A stretch of DNA of 64,000 bases from Caenorhabditis elegans (taxonomy: Eukaryota > Nematoda > Chromadorea > Rhabditida > Rhabditidae). Both the position numbers and the translations under genes were made by a program. The stretch lies in NCBI RefSeq assembly GCF_000002985.6, contig NC_003284.9:10726001-10790000 (forward strand), written 5' to 3'. Each line of letters opens with the position of its first letter. The first letter of the stretch is position 1. The notes below the pieces were generated by a model. It worked only from the letters and a program-made list of their open reading frames with translations, made no database searches and was not told the origin of the DNA. Of the stretch, positions 1 through 11,400 are shown in pieces.

Positions 1-1847
1 GATGATTCAGACTGTGGTGGGTGAACAAAATGATAAATGGAAAGATGGATCGTAGAAACCATCCCAATCACTGTTTTAGCTCCACCCACCTTTTTGTATT
101 TCTGGTAGAGGATCACTAAAATGCTGTAGTATTTGGTTTTTGCAAACGCTGTGAATTTGTTTTCAAGGTAAAAGTTTGAAAAATCAGTTTTTCATATTAT
201 TAGGTCGTTGACATAGGTTCATATGAGTATATTTTTGCCATAACAAGTTCTATTTAAATATTGCAAAATTTCAGTTGATAACACCTAATTTCTAAATACT
301 TCAGAAGTTATTTAAAAAACTTCAATGTAGAACTTTTCAGTTTTTAAAATTACGCTAAAATGGACTTACTTCTCCGTCCAAATTTTGAGGCTCTCTGAAG
401 ATTTTCATCGGAAATAGTAATTTGAGAATTAAAAATAGGTAATATTTAATTTTTTTGCTAAAACATACAATACATTTTCCCCCTTTTCTCATCGGCTTTT
501 TAAAGTTTACTACTAGAAAGAAAACAAATAAATGAGCATCGAAAAAAGTAAAACAAAAATAAAATGTACCAGTTTCAAAAAGAGACCTGAATTTTTGCAT
601 AAGTACATAAAAATTTAAAATCCATTCCTCCGTCCAGAATAGGTCGTGAGAAACTCTAAAGTTTCAAATTTTCTCACATATTTTTTTCCGGAGATCCAAT
701 TTTTTCAGATTTCAAAATTTTCTCAAAAATGGTGAAATATTCATAAAAAAGAATCGAAATAATTTCCAGAATCCAATAAGATCCGATCATTTTGGAAGGG
801 TCCAGTGGGTTTGAAAGGCGAGTTGCACAAAGGGCGTAAGGACCAGTATGGTGGTGACAGGCAAAAGTGTAAAAATGTATGAAATTTTAGAAATGTCAAA
901 AACACACCACTCACAAAAGTGTTTCTCAGAGTGAAAAGAAGACATGAAAAGATTCACCTTTTCTTGAGCCGCCTAAAGGATGCGCTCCTGCCCCCGTTTT
1001 TCCCCAAAGCTTGGAAAACATCAAATCTAGCACTTAATCTTACTCTTTCGCCCTCCGAACTCATTAATTATTAATACTTATTATGTAAAAGTGAGAGTAT
1101 GAGCAGGGTGCATCATTCTTATGTATATGTCTTGGTGTGTCAAGATTCGGGCTAATCGCCCTTTTCGCAATTATTTTCGTAGGTGGAAGAAGATACGGGT
1201 CGTGTTGAGGAAACGAAATTCTTGATCGAATTAGTATGAACTTTCGAAACTCTTCGGGTTATCATCACTTTAGAAATAGGAATCGAAACAAATTTTTAGA
1301 CAATCTGCACGAACTTCACCGGAAAGACGCTGAATGTGGGATTTGGAGCCATATTTAAGATGGAACTTGCGCGAGTAGAGTGCAAGTTTCCGGATTGATA
1401 AAAAAGAATGTTTCTGAGAAGTATATTTACGTTTTTCAGATATCCAAAACATGATGAAAATGAATTAAAACACAAGACAGATGCGAAAAAGGAAAAAGAG
1501 AAATTAACATGCTAAATAATAATTATTTCCTCTATTATTGTTTAAAATTGATATTTGTCGTTTACAATCGTGTGTGTTTTTAATTTATTAGAACTTGTAT
1601 TGTATTTTTTGATAACTGTGTTTTTTTTACCGTTAAAAATGCTCATGTTAAATTTACATCCGATCTAGCATTTGAAAATAATTTATTTCCCAACTTTCGC
1701 CTAAAAATATACACGTAGTTCAGATTTAGGAAACGCGTGTTCAAAATTTACAATTAGTTTAGAGAGACCATTTCTGGAATAAAAAAAATCAAAAAGGGCT
1801 TGCACTGGACCATTCGCGTCCACAGATCTTATGCTGTCCGTGTCGAT

Positions 1848-1891
1848 CAGGTGACGCGAAGGCATGCGACACACGAGCCGCGAGTCACCTG
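1848..1891. promoter_or_regulatory. Inverted pair of CAGGTG E-boxes that can form a hairpin
   Basis: CAGGTGAC-GCG at 1848-1858 and CGC-GA-GTCACCTG at 1879-1891 are inverted complements: 8 bp plus 3 bp with a 2-nt bulge, and a loop of about 20 nt. The arms carry CAGGTG and CACCTG, the E-box class bound by bHLH and ZEB/ZAG-1-type factors. It sits in a GC-rich island. The regulatory role is inferred. Confidence 0.35.
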
Positions 1892-3816
1892 TGTGTGGAG
1901 AACTGAATTTACTCTCTGTGTGCAGAATTAACATTATCTCTATGAGGTTCACACCGAGAATATATGAAAAATTACCTGAAACGAACATTGGGGAAAGGGG
2001 GTTCGAAACTTTATTTAAAATACTGAAGTCATAAAAAATTTTTGGTTCAAATATACTGGTTTTGAGTTAAATTTTAAAATAAAGTAAGGTAAATTTAATA
2101 CATTTTTATGGCGAATCACCTACAAATACGGTAACAGAAACGGCAGTACTTTTGGAAACTGCAGAACTAAATTTCAAAATACCTGTTAGCGCAGTAGTAA
2201 TAGGGATGCCGCACTAATAGAAAATAAGACTAAAAACATGCAAGTACTGATTTTGCTAAAATCAAAAGAACCTAATGAGCATGACCGTACAAAATTTCAT
2301 CTAATCCTCTGTTCAAATGATTTTACGTAATTTTTTAAAATTGAAAAAAAAAGTTTTCATTGCAATTAGATTCATTGCCCAACAAAAGTGTGAGCCACCA
2401 CAGGGCGCGTTGCTCTTCCTCGAAAATTGTTTGGCGAAGATGAAGAATTAAATGTGGGGGGCACGGAGTGTCGAGGGGGCGCGGCTCGTAATAACCGTCA
2501 GTGGCTAGAAGATAATTTCAGTTGGTTGAATTCAGTGAAGCATGTGAAAGAAAGGATCCCTGAGAAAATGAAGAGATGACAAAACTTCAATTACAACGTC
2601 ACCCATTTTCATTTAATTCTTGGATTGCCTCAATGTGACTTGCAAGTGGTCGGGAAACTATTAGATATGAGAGTGTTATTCAAAACAATTGTGGCTAGTT
2701 TTACCGAAAGAGACTGACTCAATTGGTCATGAAAAATAGTTTAGTGAAAAATATAAAAATTCAGGGTCCTTTCATGAATTTATAAAAGTATGACCAATCT
2801 GTGAAATATACAGTGCGCGTTATGGCTGTAGAAACCCTCCCTCATATTTCACATTTTTTCATGAATTAATCAAGAAAACTGAAAGTATACAGCCGATATT
2901 TTTTAAATTCATTCACATCACTGCTATAAGGCCTCTTTTTGGAAATTTCCCCAAGAAATCACAAGTTTTCGACAATTTTAAGAAAACTGTGATAATTCGG
3001 CCCGAATTATCCGGGTAGTTACAGTTTTTGTATCAAATTCTAACGTTTTATAACAATTGAAATCGTTATTCCAATTAATTTTTGGTATTTTAGGACGCTT
3101 AGGGCATGTTTATAATTAATTAATACTGTGAATTTGAAATACATTTATTACTGTTAAAATCAGTGAACATCAAATTAAAAAAACAACAAAAAACTTCATA
3201 CATGTTATCTCAATAAAATTACAGATCACGTGGCATAGCTATTAGAGAAAAAAAAACGCAAAGTAAACCGTGGGAAATGCATATAAACTGTATATTAATT
3301 TAAAAAACATAAAGGGGATGAACAAGTAGGAAACAGCAAAAAACGTTTGGTTTTACAATCGAGACAATTTTTGTTTTTAATAACTTGTATTTCTGTTGTT
3401 GGGAATGGTAAACATATTTTTAAAAAATGTTCCAAACTGGACATTTGAATTTTGAAGAACGAACAATTTTTTTCGGCGTTTTAACAATAAATTTCTTGAA
3501 GTCGTCTGCTTTTACGTTTTTAGGAAATATTGCTTTGTCAAAACAGTTAGTTTCAATAGGCATGATACGTAGGTTAGTAGGCTAGTAGCCTGTAGTACGA
3601 ACAATATCATCCACTTACCACCAAATGCATTCAAACAGCTTCAGACGAATCTTCCTCCCAATTTTCTTTCTGTTCTTCATTATGTTTCAAGTTTTATGTT
3701 TACTTTATCTTAATTTCTATGTTGTATTTCTATGAAGCTGGATGATTTTCTTTTCAAAATCATACACTTTGGTGTTATAAAGTTTAATACAAAATAGTAA
3801 GGCTTCCATGTGAATG

Positions 3817-4385
3817 CGGCGCGTCGTCGGCGCCTCACGCCGGCCGGCCTTCGTTGTCGCTGTGTGCCGCGGTGTGTGTTTTGGCGTGAACTCCGGTATT
3901 TTCGTAATGCGTTGCGGCGTTAGTGGCGGCGTGAGGATGAGGCTGAGACGGTGATCGGCGTGACAGTAATTCAACGTCAGATCTGTACATTGGCAAGTGA
4001 ACTGTGTAGACGGACATCCAATTGATTTAAGCTTAAAGAAAACGTTTTGAATGAACACCTGAGAAAATCTAAATCTGTAAAAATTAACTACTCGTTTTGT
4101 ACTTGACAAACATTGAATTATATTGCATTACATGTTTGAAAATAATTGATATAACTCAATGCATTGTTCCAACTAAGGCTTTCACAGGAGAGATGCGCGG
4201 TGTCGGCAAACGTCCGCGTCGTCGCCGCTCACCGATTTTAAAAAATGTTGGCGTGAATTTCAAATTTTCATTTCCGATTATTTGCTGACAATTTAGAAAA
4301 ACTAAGGAATCGGTAATAAGTTTACATGTCTTTCAATGCGGTAGTATGCCGAAGGTAGGCCGGCAATGGCGCCTCACCGCCGCCC
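3817..4385. repeat. GC-rich inverted-repeat element, possible old transposon
   Basis: A block rich in GGCGCC, GGCCGGC and GGCGTGA at about 3815-3970 is answered by related inverted sequence at about 4345-4385. The reverse complement of the left end reads CGAAGGCCGGCCGGC and the right end CGAAGGTAGGCCGGC. The centre is ordinary AT-rich DNA. Composition differs sharply from the surroundings. This looks like an eroded repeat-family member. I cannot name the family. Confidence 0.4.
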
Positions 4386-5988
4386 ACATTGAAATTAGCT
4401 ACACGTATATTTAAGAATTAAAAAGGGTTTTTTTGTGGTTGCATTCCCTCATTGTTTTTCAAACTCCTTCTGCAACACCTTCTGCAATAATTAGGATAAC
4501 TGTTTAGATGTTTTTTGTGTTTACCGATATTGGCTTGAAAGTGTTTTACCTTTTCTGATTAATCTCGTGTTTAACTCCAAATTATTCAAAAAAATTGTTA
4601 AAGTTTAATTTGATCTTTTCGAAAATAATCAGTGTCACTCATCTTGGATTATTATTATTATCGTTGGCCTACGTAAAATTTTGTTGGAAATGATATAATC
4701 TACTGTAGTTACGTATTGAATTAAAAATGATACTTTGAATTGTATTGCGTGCAATACTAATAGGGAAAATACGGTAAGCAATGGAAAATGATCTTACACT
4801 TCCTATCAATGTTGCTTGCCTTTTACCTACTTGTCCTGCATCAATAATGATAATGTATCATGCATGCAAATCTAATAAAAAATACGAATGTAATTTGTTA
4901 AATAACAACAAAGAATAAAGCTTGCAGGTTTTTTTGATGAAGCGTTGTTAAAAATCTCTAATTCACTTTTTTTCCAAGTACAATCATTAACTGCACTTCG
5001 TTATTGCCAAATAAAAGTGACGGCCCTTTTCCAATTTTTTCAACAAAAAACCACAAATGAATCTGACAAAAGCAGTGGGCAGTGTTATTGAATTCAAAAA
5101 TATCAAGCCCTCCGTTTTCACTCACCAGGGAGTTTCAATCACATCATTCTCTGGTTATTGAATCTGTTCAACCCGAATTTTTTCGTGTTGAATTTAAAAA
5201 CGAGAACATCATTTTTTTTTCTTGTTGCATTTTTTTAATATGCCTTTGCAAACAAAAAAGAAAGTGTCTCAAAAAAAATATTTGTTCTAGAAGATGAAAT
5301 GTCAAAATGAGATGTTCAAGTAGTTGTAATTTGGGAATAAAACCCTTTCCATGAGGGTCCACATTTCGATGTTATATTGGCTTTCATGTCCTCTTTTTGA
5401 CCGGACAAGTGTCAAGTGAGTGTCTGTGAGAGTCAAGTACATTCACAAGTAGATCTTTATCAGCGCATCAAAGTACCAATTTGTTCAATCTATTGTGGCT
5501 TATATTGAGCTCATCCTTTTTCAAATAAAAAGGTCGGTTTCACTGTTTTCCAATTTGCATTTATTTAGCTTCTTGTCTTTTCCATTTTAGCTCATTTCGG
5601 TTTCTAAGCCGATTCACAACAGAAGGCGTCGCGCTTTTTGGCGTTAGATGGCTGAGTTCATTCTCCGTTTTTTTTTGAATATTCAAGCGTCGTTTTCTCC
5701 GGGAGGAAATTTTCGCTTTGGCTCTATTTTCACGTTAGCATAAACACCATTCATAGCAGGTAAACTTTGAATTTTTCTGAAATAGCCTTGTTTTTCCATC
5801 GTGTTCTTAATAACACACAGAAAAGTGCCCGACAAGTTTTGCGTACATTATTCATGCTGTTTTTGATAGTTTGAGAAAAAAAAACAAGTTGCAAAATTGT
5901 GCCTTCATAAATATAGTTAATTATTTTTTAAATTGAGAATCAGTTTTAAAAAACATTAGTTAAAGTTGGAAGTATGTGAAAAAAATTT

Positions 5989-6061
5989 CGACCACGGCAG
6001 GATTCGAACCTACAATCTTCTGCTCCGTAGGCAGACGCGTTATCCATTGCGCCACGCGGCC
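5989..6061 (-). tRNA. tRNA-Arg (anticodon ACG)
   Basis: Read on the minus strand, the 73-nt sequence begins GGCCGCG and ends CGTGGTC plus discriminator G. The 7-bp acceptor stem pairs fully, allowing two G-U pairs. The anticodon arm is TCTGC-CTACGGA-GCAGA, giving anticodon ACG (read as ICG after deamination, decoding CGU/CGC/CGA arginine). The internal RNA polymerase III promoters are intact: A box TGGCGCAATGG and B box GGTTCGAATCC. There is no intron. CCA is not encoded, as usual in eukaryotes. Downstream in the direction of transcription the sequence is T-rich on the minus strand, suitable for Pol III termination. Confidence 0.93.
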
Positions 6062-8308
6062 GCACAGAGTTTTCTGTCTTCTTTTTCGTAGAAAAGAAAA
6101 ATATAGCGCTGAAGTCACAATTCACTTTTATATAGCCTACTTTCGCCTACTTTCTACCTACTGACAGTGAAGTTCGAAGTTTTTTTTGTTGCAATAATTA
6201 TTGTTTAGTTGTTAAAATAGTAACTCAGCATTAAATAAAGTACGATTTTGTCAAATTTTTAGCTTCCATTCATCTTTCAAAACTTATATATTCAATTAAT
6301 AACTCCAGAATCAAGGCACATGACACAATTTGATATCTACTAAAATTTCAAATGTTTTAATGAGATTACGATTTTTTGTTACTTTGGAACTCTGTTGTAT
6401 GCTATTTTGAAAGTTTTTCTGTCTCTTGAATAGACGGGGAACAGTAATTTTTGAAAAAAAAATCACATGATTCCATAACATTTTTTATTTAAATTCAGAT
6501 AAAACTATTTTGAGCATTCAAGCATTCAACTTTCAATTCTTGAGAGTGATTTCCGTACCTAGTTTCCCCGAAGGAAGCCATAAAACGGTCAAGTCATGAT
6601 TTCTTTTCCATCTTGGAATCAAATCTGTGAGTCTCGCAAGTCGTTTACCACATTTTCCTCTCTCTCTCTTCAGAAAATGCCTCTACTTGATCTTTATTTG
6701 CTTCCGGATGGACAAGAATATTTAGAGAAATGCGTCCCCCCACCCCCCTCGTTGGTTTTGCACTCCTCCAGTGTTTATCTTTTTGTATGTATCTATCCAT
6801 CTGATTTCAAATTCTAAGAAGCCCTCCTGAATGTGCTTGTTTCTGTCAAAACGGCATCTTTCTGTCACCACGGTTGTCTTGTGTTGTAGATTTTCAGCAA
6901 AGATTGTTTCAGTGATGATTTTTGAAGGAATTCGGAACGAGGAAGGCGGATTTCAAAAATAATAACAAACGCGAAACGACTTTGAATATCGGATAAAATA
7001 TTTCAGAGTATTTTTCTGGATTCTTTTTCAATGTGCTACGATTAATTATTTCACTAATTGAAATAAATTAAATATTTTCAAATATGTAATTATTCTATAT
7101 ATGTTATTTAATTTACTTATTTAATTGACTGGAAACGTTGAAAAACAAATAAATTAGGGTTTAGGGACCATCAAACAAGTAATTTTTGGTATCAACTAAA
7201 TTCATATTTCAAATTTCAAATTTAGTTACATTGTAATTTTAGTCACATGCGGTGAAAATCAGATTGATTAATCAGACCACAAAGTTTTGAACGTTTCAAT
7301 CATTTATAGGTTATTTTATCAGCTCGAGCAATGTCTGTAAATTGTGACAGATTTCGAAAACTGTAATCGAAAATTTTTGAAAAAAAAAACTACAAAATGG
7401 TTTTTTATAAAAACATTTATAATGGATTTTTTAAAAATTCTGTTGTATTTTTCAGAGTATTCTGAACAGCGAAATAAACACATAAATATCAATTCAAAGC
7501 TAACGAGAAGCAAGATCGGAAATTAGGGCACTGCTGGTTGTAAAAAAACTTTGAGAATATTGCCGAATGTAAAATCATGATTAACAACATAAATTCCCAT
7601 GGTTAAAAAAAGAAAAGTTATTATTTTTGGCCCGGAACTAATTTGGAGGCCTAGTATTAATTTAAATTTTTATTTTGTTCACGTATATCAAACGTGTGAT
7701 ATTTATTTTCTGTATTTCATTTTTTCTTTTCCACACGCGTTTTCTCTGTGCTTCTATTTGTAATCCGGAAGTGAACAAAAATTACCGACCTAATTGTCCA
7801 AAGTACATTTTCACAATTTCCCTCTTTTTGCTCACGTTTATCTTTTTTTGTTGGTTTTGTGGTTCAGACTTTGAAAAAATTGGAGAACGTTGAAAACTCG
7901 GAGTCAAGCTCAAAAAATCTAAAATTTCGTATGCATTTTTTATCCTTCACCTTCGAATTCTGACCCCTTTCACATGTAAATCGAGCGACTCGTGAACCTC
8001 TTCGTCTTCGAGCCACAAATTTCCATGAGCAAAGAGAGAAATATGATATTCGAAAAATTAGAAGAAGGTTGACTCTGACGAGTATCTTGATAAATTTTTG
8101 TCGGTGTCGGTAGTGGTTAGGTCTCTGTTTTCTCTCGCTATTTTTTCTATCTCTTACATTAGAACGGATTATTTTTTACCCATTTCATTTTTCCTCATCA
8201 TTCTATCGTTCAGATTGATTGTGGTCCATGTAACACAACCTGTGCTCTTATTTTTCTAGTTTTCAGCGGTGGCTCCATTCACGCTTCATATAACTTGCTC
8301 TATTTTCA
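6062..8308. other. Non-coding, presumed egl-36 upstream region
   Basis: No supported exon. It is AT-rich with long T tracts. A CCCCCCACCCCCC run lies at 6736-6748 (two G6 runs on the minus strand). From about 8100 the sequence becomes pyrimidine-rich toward the first egl-36 exon, as expected for an outron or promoter-proximal region. Confidence 0.5.
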
Positions 8309-8419
8309 GACTCTCCCAATGTGAAATGCTCGACGCGTGCTCGTTCAACAGATTCGACTCGAATCGTTCCTCAGCTCGGAGGTTTTCGCGGCGAGGAAGT
8401 GACTATTTTGGGGACAAAG
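8309..8419 (+). other. egl-36: egl-36 alternative first exon a
   Basis: It follows a strong acceptor (CTATTTTCAG, ending 8308) that could receive a spliced leader or an upstream leader exon, and ends at the GTAAGTC donor at 8420. The coding part, 8326-8419, is 94 nt and starts [16 protein letters not shown]. It adds 31 residues rich in Arg and Ser, including RRGS, a possible basophilic kinase site. It ends in phase 1, exactly what the shared exon at 15452 needs. A start-stop uORF sits 1 nt upstream of the start codon. Confidence 0.75.
8319..8324 (+). promoter_or_regulatory. Minimal start-stop uORF ATG-TGA
   Basis: ATGTGA at 8319-8324 precedes the egl-36a start codon at 8326 by a single base. 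A ribosome initiating at the first AUG would terminate at once and stall over the main start. Such minimal uORFs are known to lower and regulate translation. Its use here is inferred. Confidence 0.45.
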
Positions 8420-11400
8420 GTAAGTCGCGTTTTTTTCTAACCAGAATTTGGAATGAATTTAATCGTAAAGCTGGTAAAGACCACAATCGCCATTAGGACA
8501 ATTTATCAACACTACAATTTTCATATCAGTCAACATAAGTTTTTTTTTGAAAAAAAGCATCGAATAGGTAAAATATTTTACCGGAAGTTTCCTGGTGGTG
8601 AGCACACATGCTTTGTATGAAACTGGAACCCGGACACAAAAGAGAACAAGATTCCATAAAAGTATATTTCTATTTTTACTTTGTTCACGAAAAGAAAATA
8701 TCCGAGCTGATAATGTTAAGTATTTAGAATTTGTAGACATACATTTATTATTTCGTCTTTTTTTTTTGGTTTTAAAACTCACTGAACGTCTAGTAAATAT
8801 GTTTTCAACTTTTTTCTCGAAAAATATTTCCGTTTTAGATTGAACCTACATGTATCTAAATTTGATTTTATGTAAAAATGGACTTTAGTAAAAATATTTC
8901 TATAGAAAAAAAAAACAATAAACTAAATCTGGTTGATAACTTTCAACATGTCAGCCTTTAATAAAATTATGCAAATATCATAATATTTTAACAATGTAAC
9001 AAAAGCAAAATACGGATTTTTTGTTAGAAAAATTAAAAATTTATGAGAAAATTTAGAGAACGGTTCTTATAATTACTGTTTTTCATGTTGCAGTTGTAAT
9101 AAACTCAAAACACGACTACCAAAACTGGAGGTTGTTCCTTTTTTTAGAATCCAATTTTTGATCTTTATTAGATCACAATTCTAGCTTATCATCCGCTAGG
9201 TGTCTAAAATTTTGTTGAAATTAACTTTTTCCCAATAAGACGATAGAAGAATTTTAATGAGGACGGTGTTCGAACTTCTCAAAACTGAAAATCAGAAAAA
9301 TAGGCCAAACTTTCCCACCACTAAAACACATTTCCTCACCATCAATCAGATTTTTGAATTCAAAATTCGATTAGTTGCACGAGATGACACGTTTGACACT
9401 AACATCGGAAAACGAGAAAAAAAATGCCATATGGATTTCAATGTCTTTTATCAAAGTTTTTTCAAGCCATTTTCATGCTTTCTCGAAATTTCATTGAACC
9501 TGATAAATAGTGTAGAGAAAACGAGAAAAATGAATGAAAGAGAAAAATTTCAAGTGTAACCAGATGTCTTCCGGCGGAGATGCAGAACAAATTTCTTGCT
9601 CGTTCGTTCCTCTTGACACCCCAATATTTTATCTCACATTTATGACGTTGTTGATGGTGTAATGCTTTTATTTGTGTTACAAGCTTCATCTTAGTATCTA
9701 ACTTCATCCAGAAAACAAGATCACTTTTGATAAAAAACATTGTTTTCTGAAGTCTTTGAACTTGCCGATTCATGCCGTGACGTCTCTTTGCTAAGGGAAG
9801 TTCTGGTTGGTATACTGAAATAGGCCAATTTCCCGAATTTGTCCTTGCAACCTCATGATACGTCATTGTCTAACTTCAGACATTTGGTTTTGTGGACTTT
9901 ATTAGTGTCAGTTTCTAAATTTGAAGAAGGTGGCCAATTGTATTGCATATTAAATTACTACTATAGCTTTGATCTGATGTTTTAATTTTTTGAACATTTG
10001 GTGGTTCCGGTAATCTTGAGGTAAGTCATTCTAAAGTAAAATATTATTTTTAAAAAAATTGCACATTACGGTTTTCAATTGCTGGTTTTGAGCGTATGAT
10101 CACTAGTTCCAAACTAAAATTTCTAATTTTTCAACAAAACAACTGATTTTTGTAAAGAAATTGACAAAACTGTCAAATACTTTTTTGTTCATAAAGTTAA
10201 TGTATATTCAAGATGTTGCAAAAATAGATTCACGACTGATACAATAGCAATACTAGGTATTAGCTCGGGAAGTGATTTTTTACGAATTTCATTCATTTAC
10301 AACATTTTTCAATGTTATGGATATAGGGTGCCCTACAGTTTTACACACTTTCCAAATTGTTTATTTGAATCACCGAAAAATTTTATATTTTTCGTCCAAC
10401 TCCCTTTTTGTATTTCATTCGCATAAAATTTTTGATGTGGACCAAGGGTGGCATTTTTCGATTTTCCGATTTTTCAATGTTTTTGAGGGAAAATCGAAAA
10501 ATCGAAAATCGAAAATTTTTCGTTTTTCGATTTTCTAGAAAAACCGAAAAACAAACACCCCTGTGAAAATACAAAACCTTTTAATATTTCATAAATTTCT
10601 GAAACTTTAGTAAGTTTAATTCACCCAAAAAATACGAATTTTCTGATGTATTCACAAAATACTGAAAATTTAAATTTAAACATCGAAGCACAAAATCCTA
10701 ATTCACAAGAAAAACATCAAAAATAAGGTTGAATGGAATTACGTATTGTCTATTGACACATTGTCTTACTTGTTTAAGTTCAACTGTGCGTAAAAAATAA
10801 AAAATACCGTTTATTTGCAAGCCTAATAAAATTCAAACCATATGTTTGGTTGCAGTAGTTATGCATATAAACGACATACTAATACAGAAGTGTCATGCAA
10901 AAAGTACAGTTTTTCAGTGAAAATGTTTTTTGAGAAGCTCTAATTTAATGAACGTTTGAGAAGTAAGACAGGCTGTGATATACTACATATATCCAAAAAT
11001 GCATGAACATCTGCCAACTTTATCTAACGCTCACATATATGAATGCAGTATATTCTCAGACAAAGTCATATTCAAGATAAACGATACCCTCCTGCAGCTT
11101 TTTGCTACAACAACAAAAACACTAAACTTCAAACTTTTCCAGTTCATCAAATTTGCATTGATCTTGCTTCCAGTAATTCATTCAAAAATATTGGCGGTGG
11201 GTGGCCCAGTGAAAGGCGCGAAATGTTTCCAGCACCACCCGCTCCTAATGCACTTTTCTCACTTCTCGCACCTCTTGAAGCCAACAAAATTCCTGGTCCG
11301 TTTTCTCGTCCACTCGCCCTCCAATTCCATGCTTTTACACAAAAACTTTGCATTTCATGATTGTCCTTCTTTTCTCTTCACCCGCCCTTTCTTCCCACGT

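Larger units (their letters stand above)
1..5988. other. Non-coding AT-rich region
   Basis: I see no convincing exon here. Open frames are short, AT-rich and lack paired splice sites. The stretch is interrupted by GC-richer islands at about 960-1010, 1800-1895 and 2390-2510, which stand out from the background and could be regulatory. A GC-rich inverted-repeat element lies at about 3817-4385. The region is upstream of egl-36, so distal regulatory sequence is the simplest reading. Confidence 0.6.

Noticed and set aside
6736..6748. CCCCCCACCCCCC as a second G-quadruplex on the minus strand
   Set aside because: Only two guanine runs with one separator. It cannot form a standard four-run three-tetrad quadruplex with loops.
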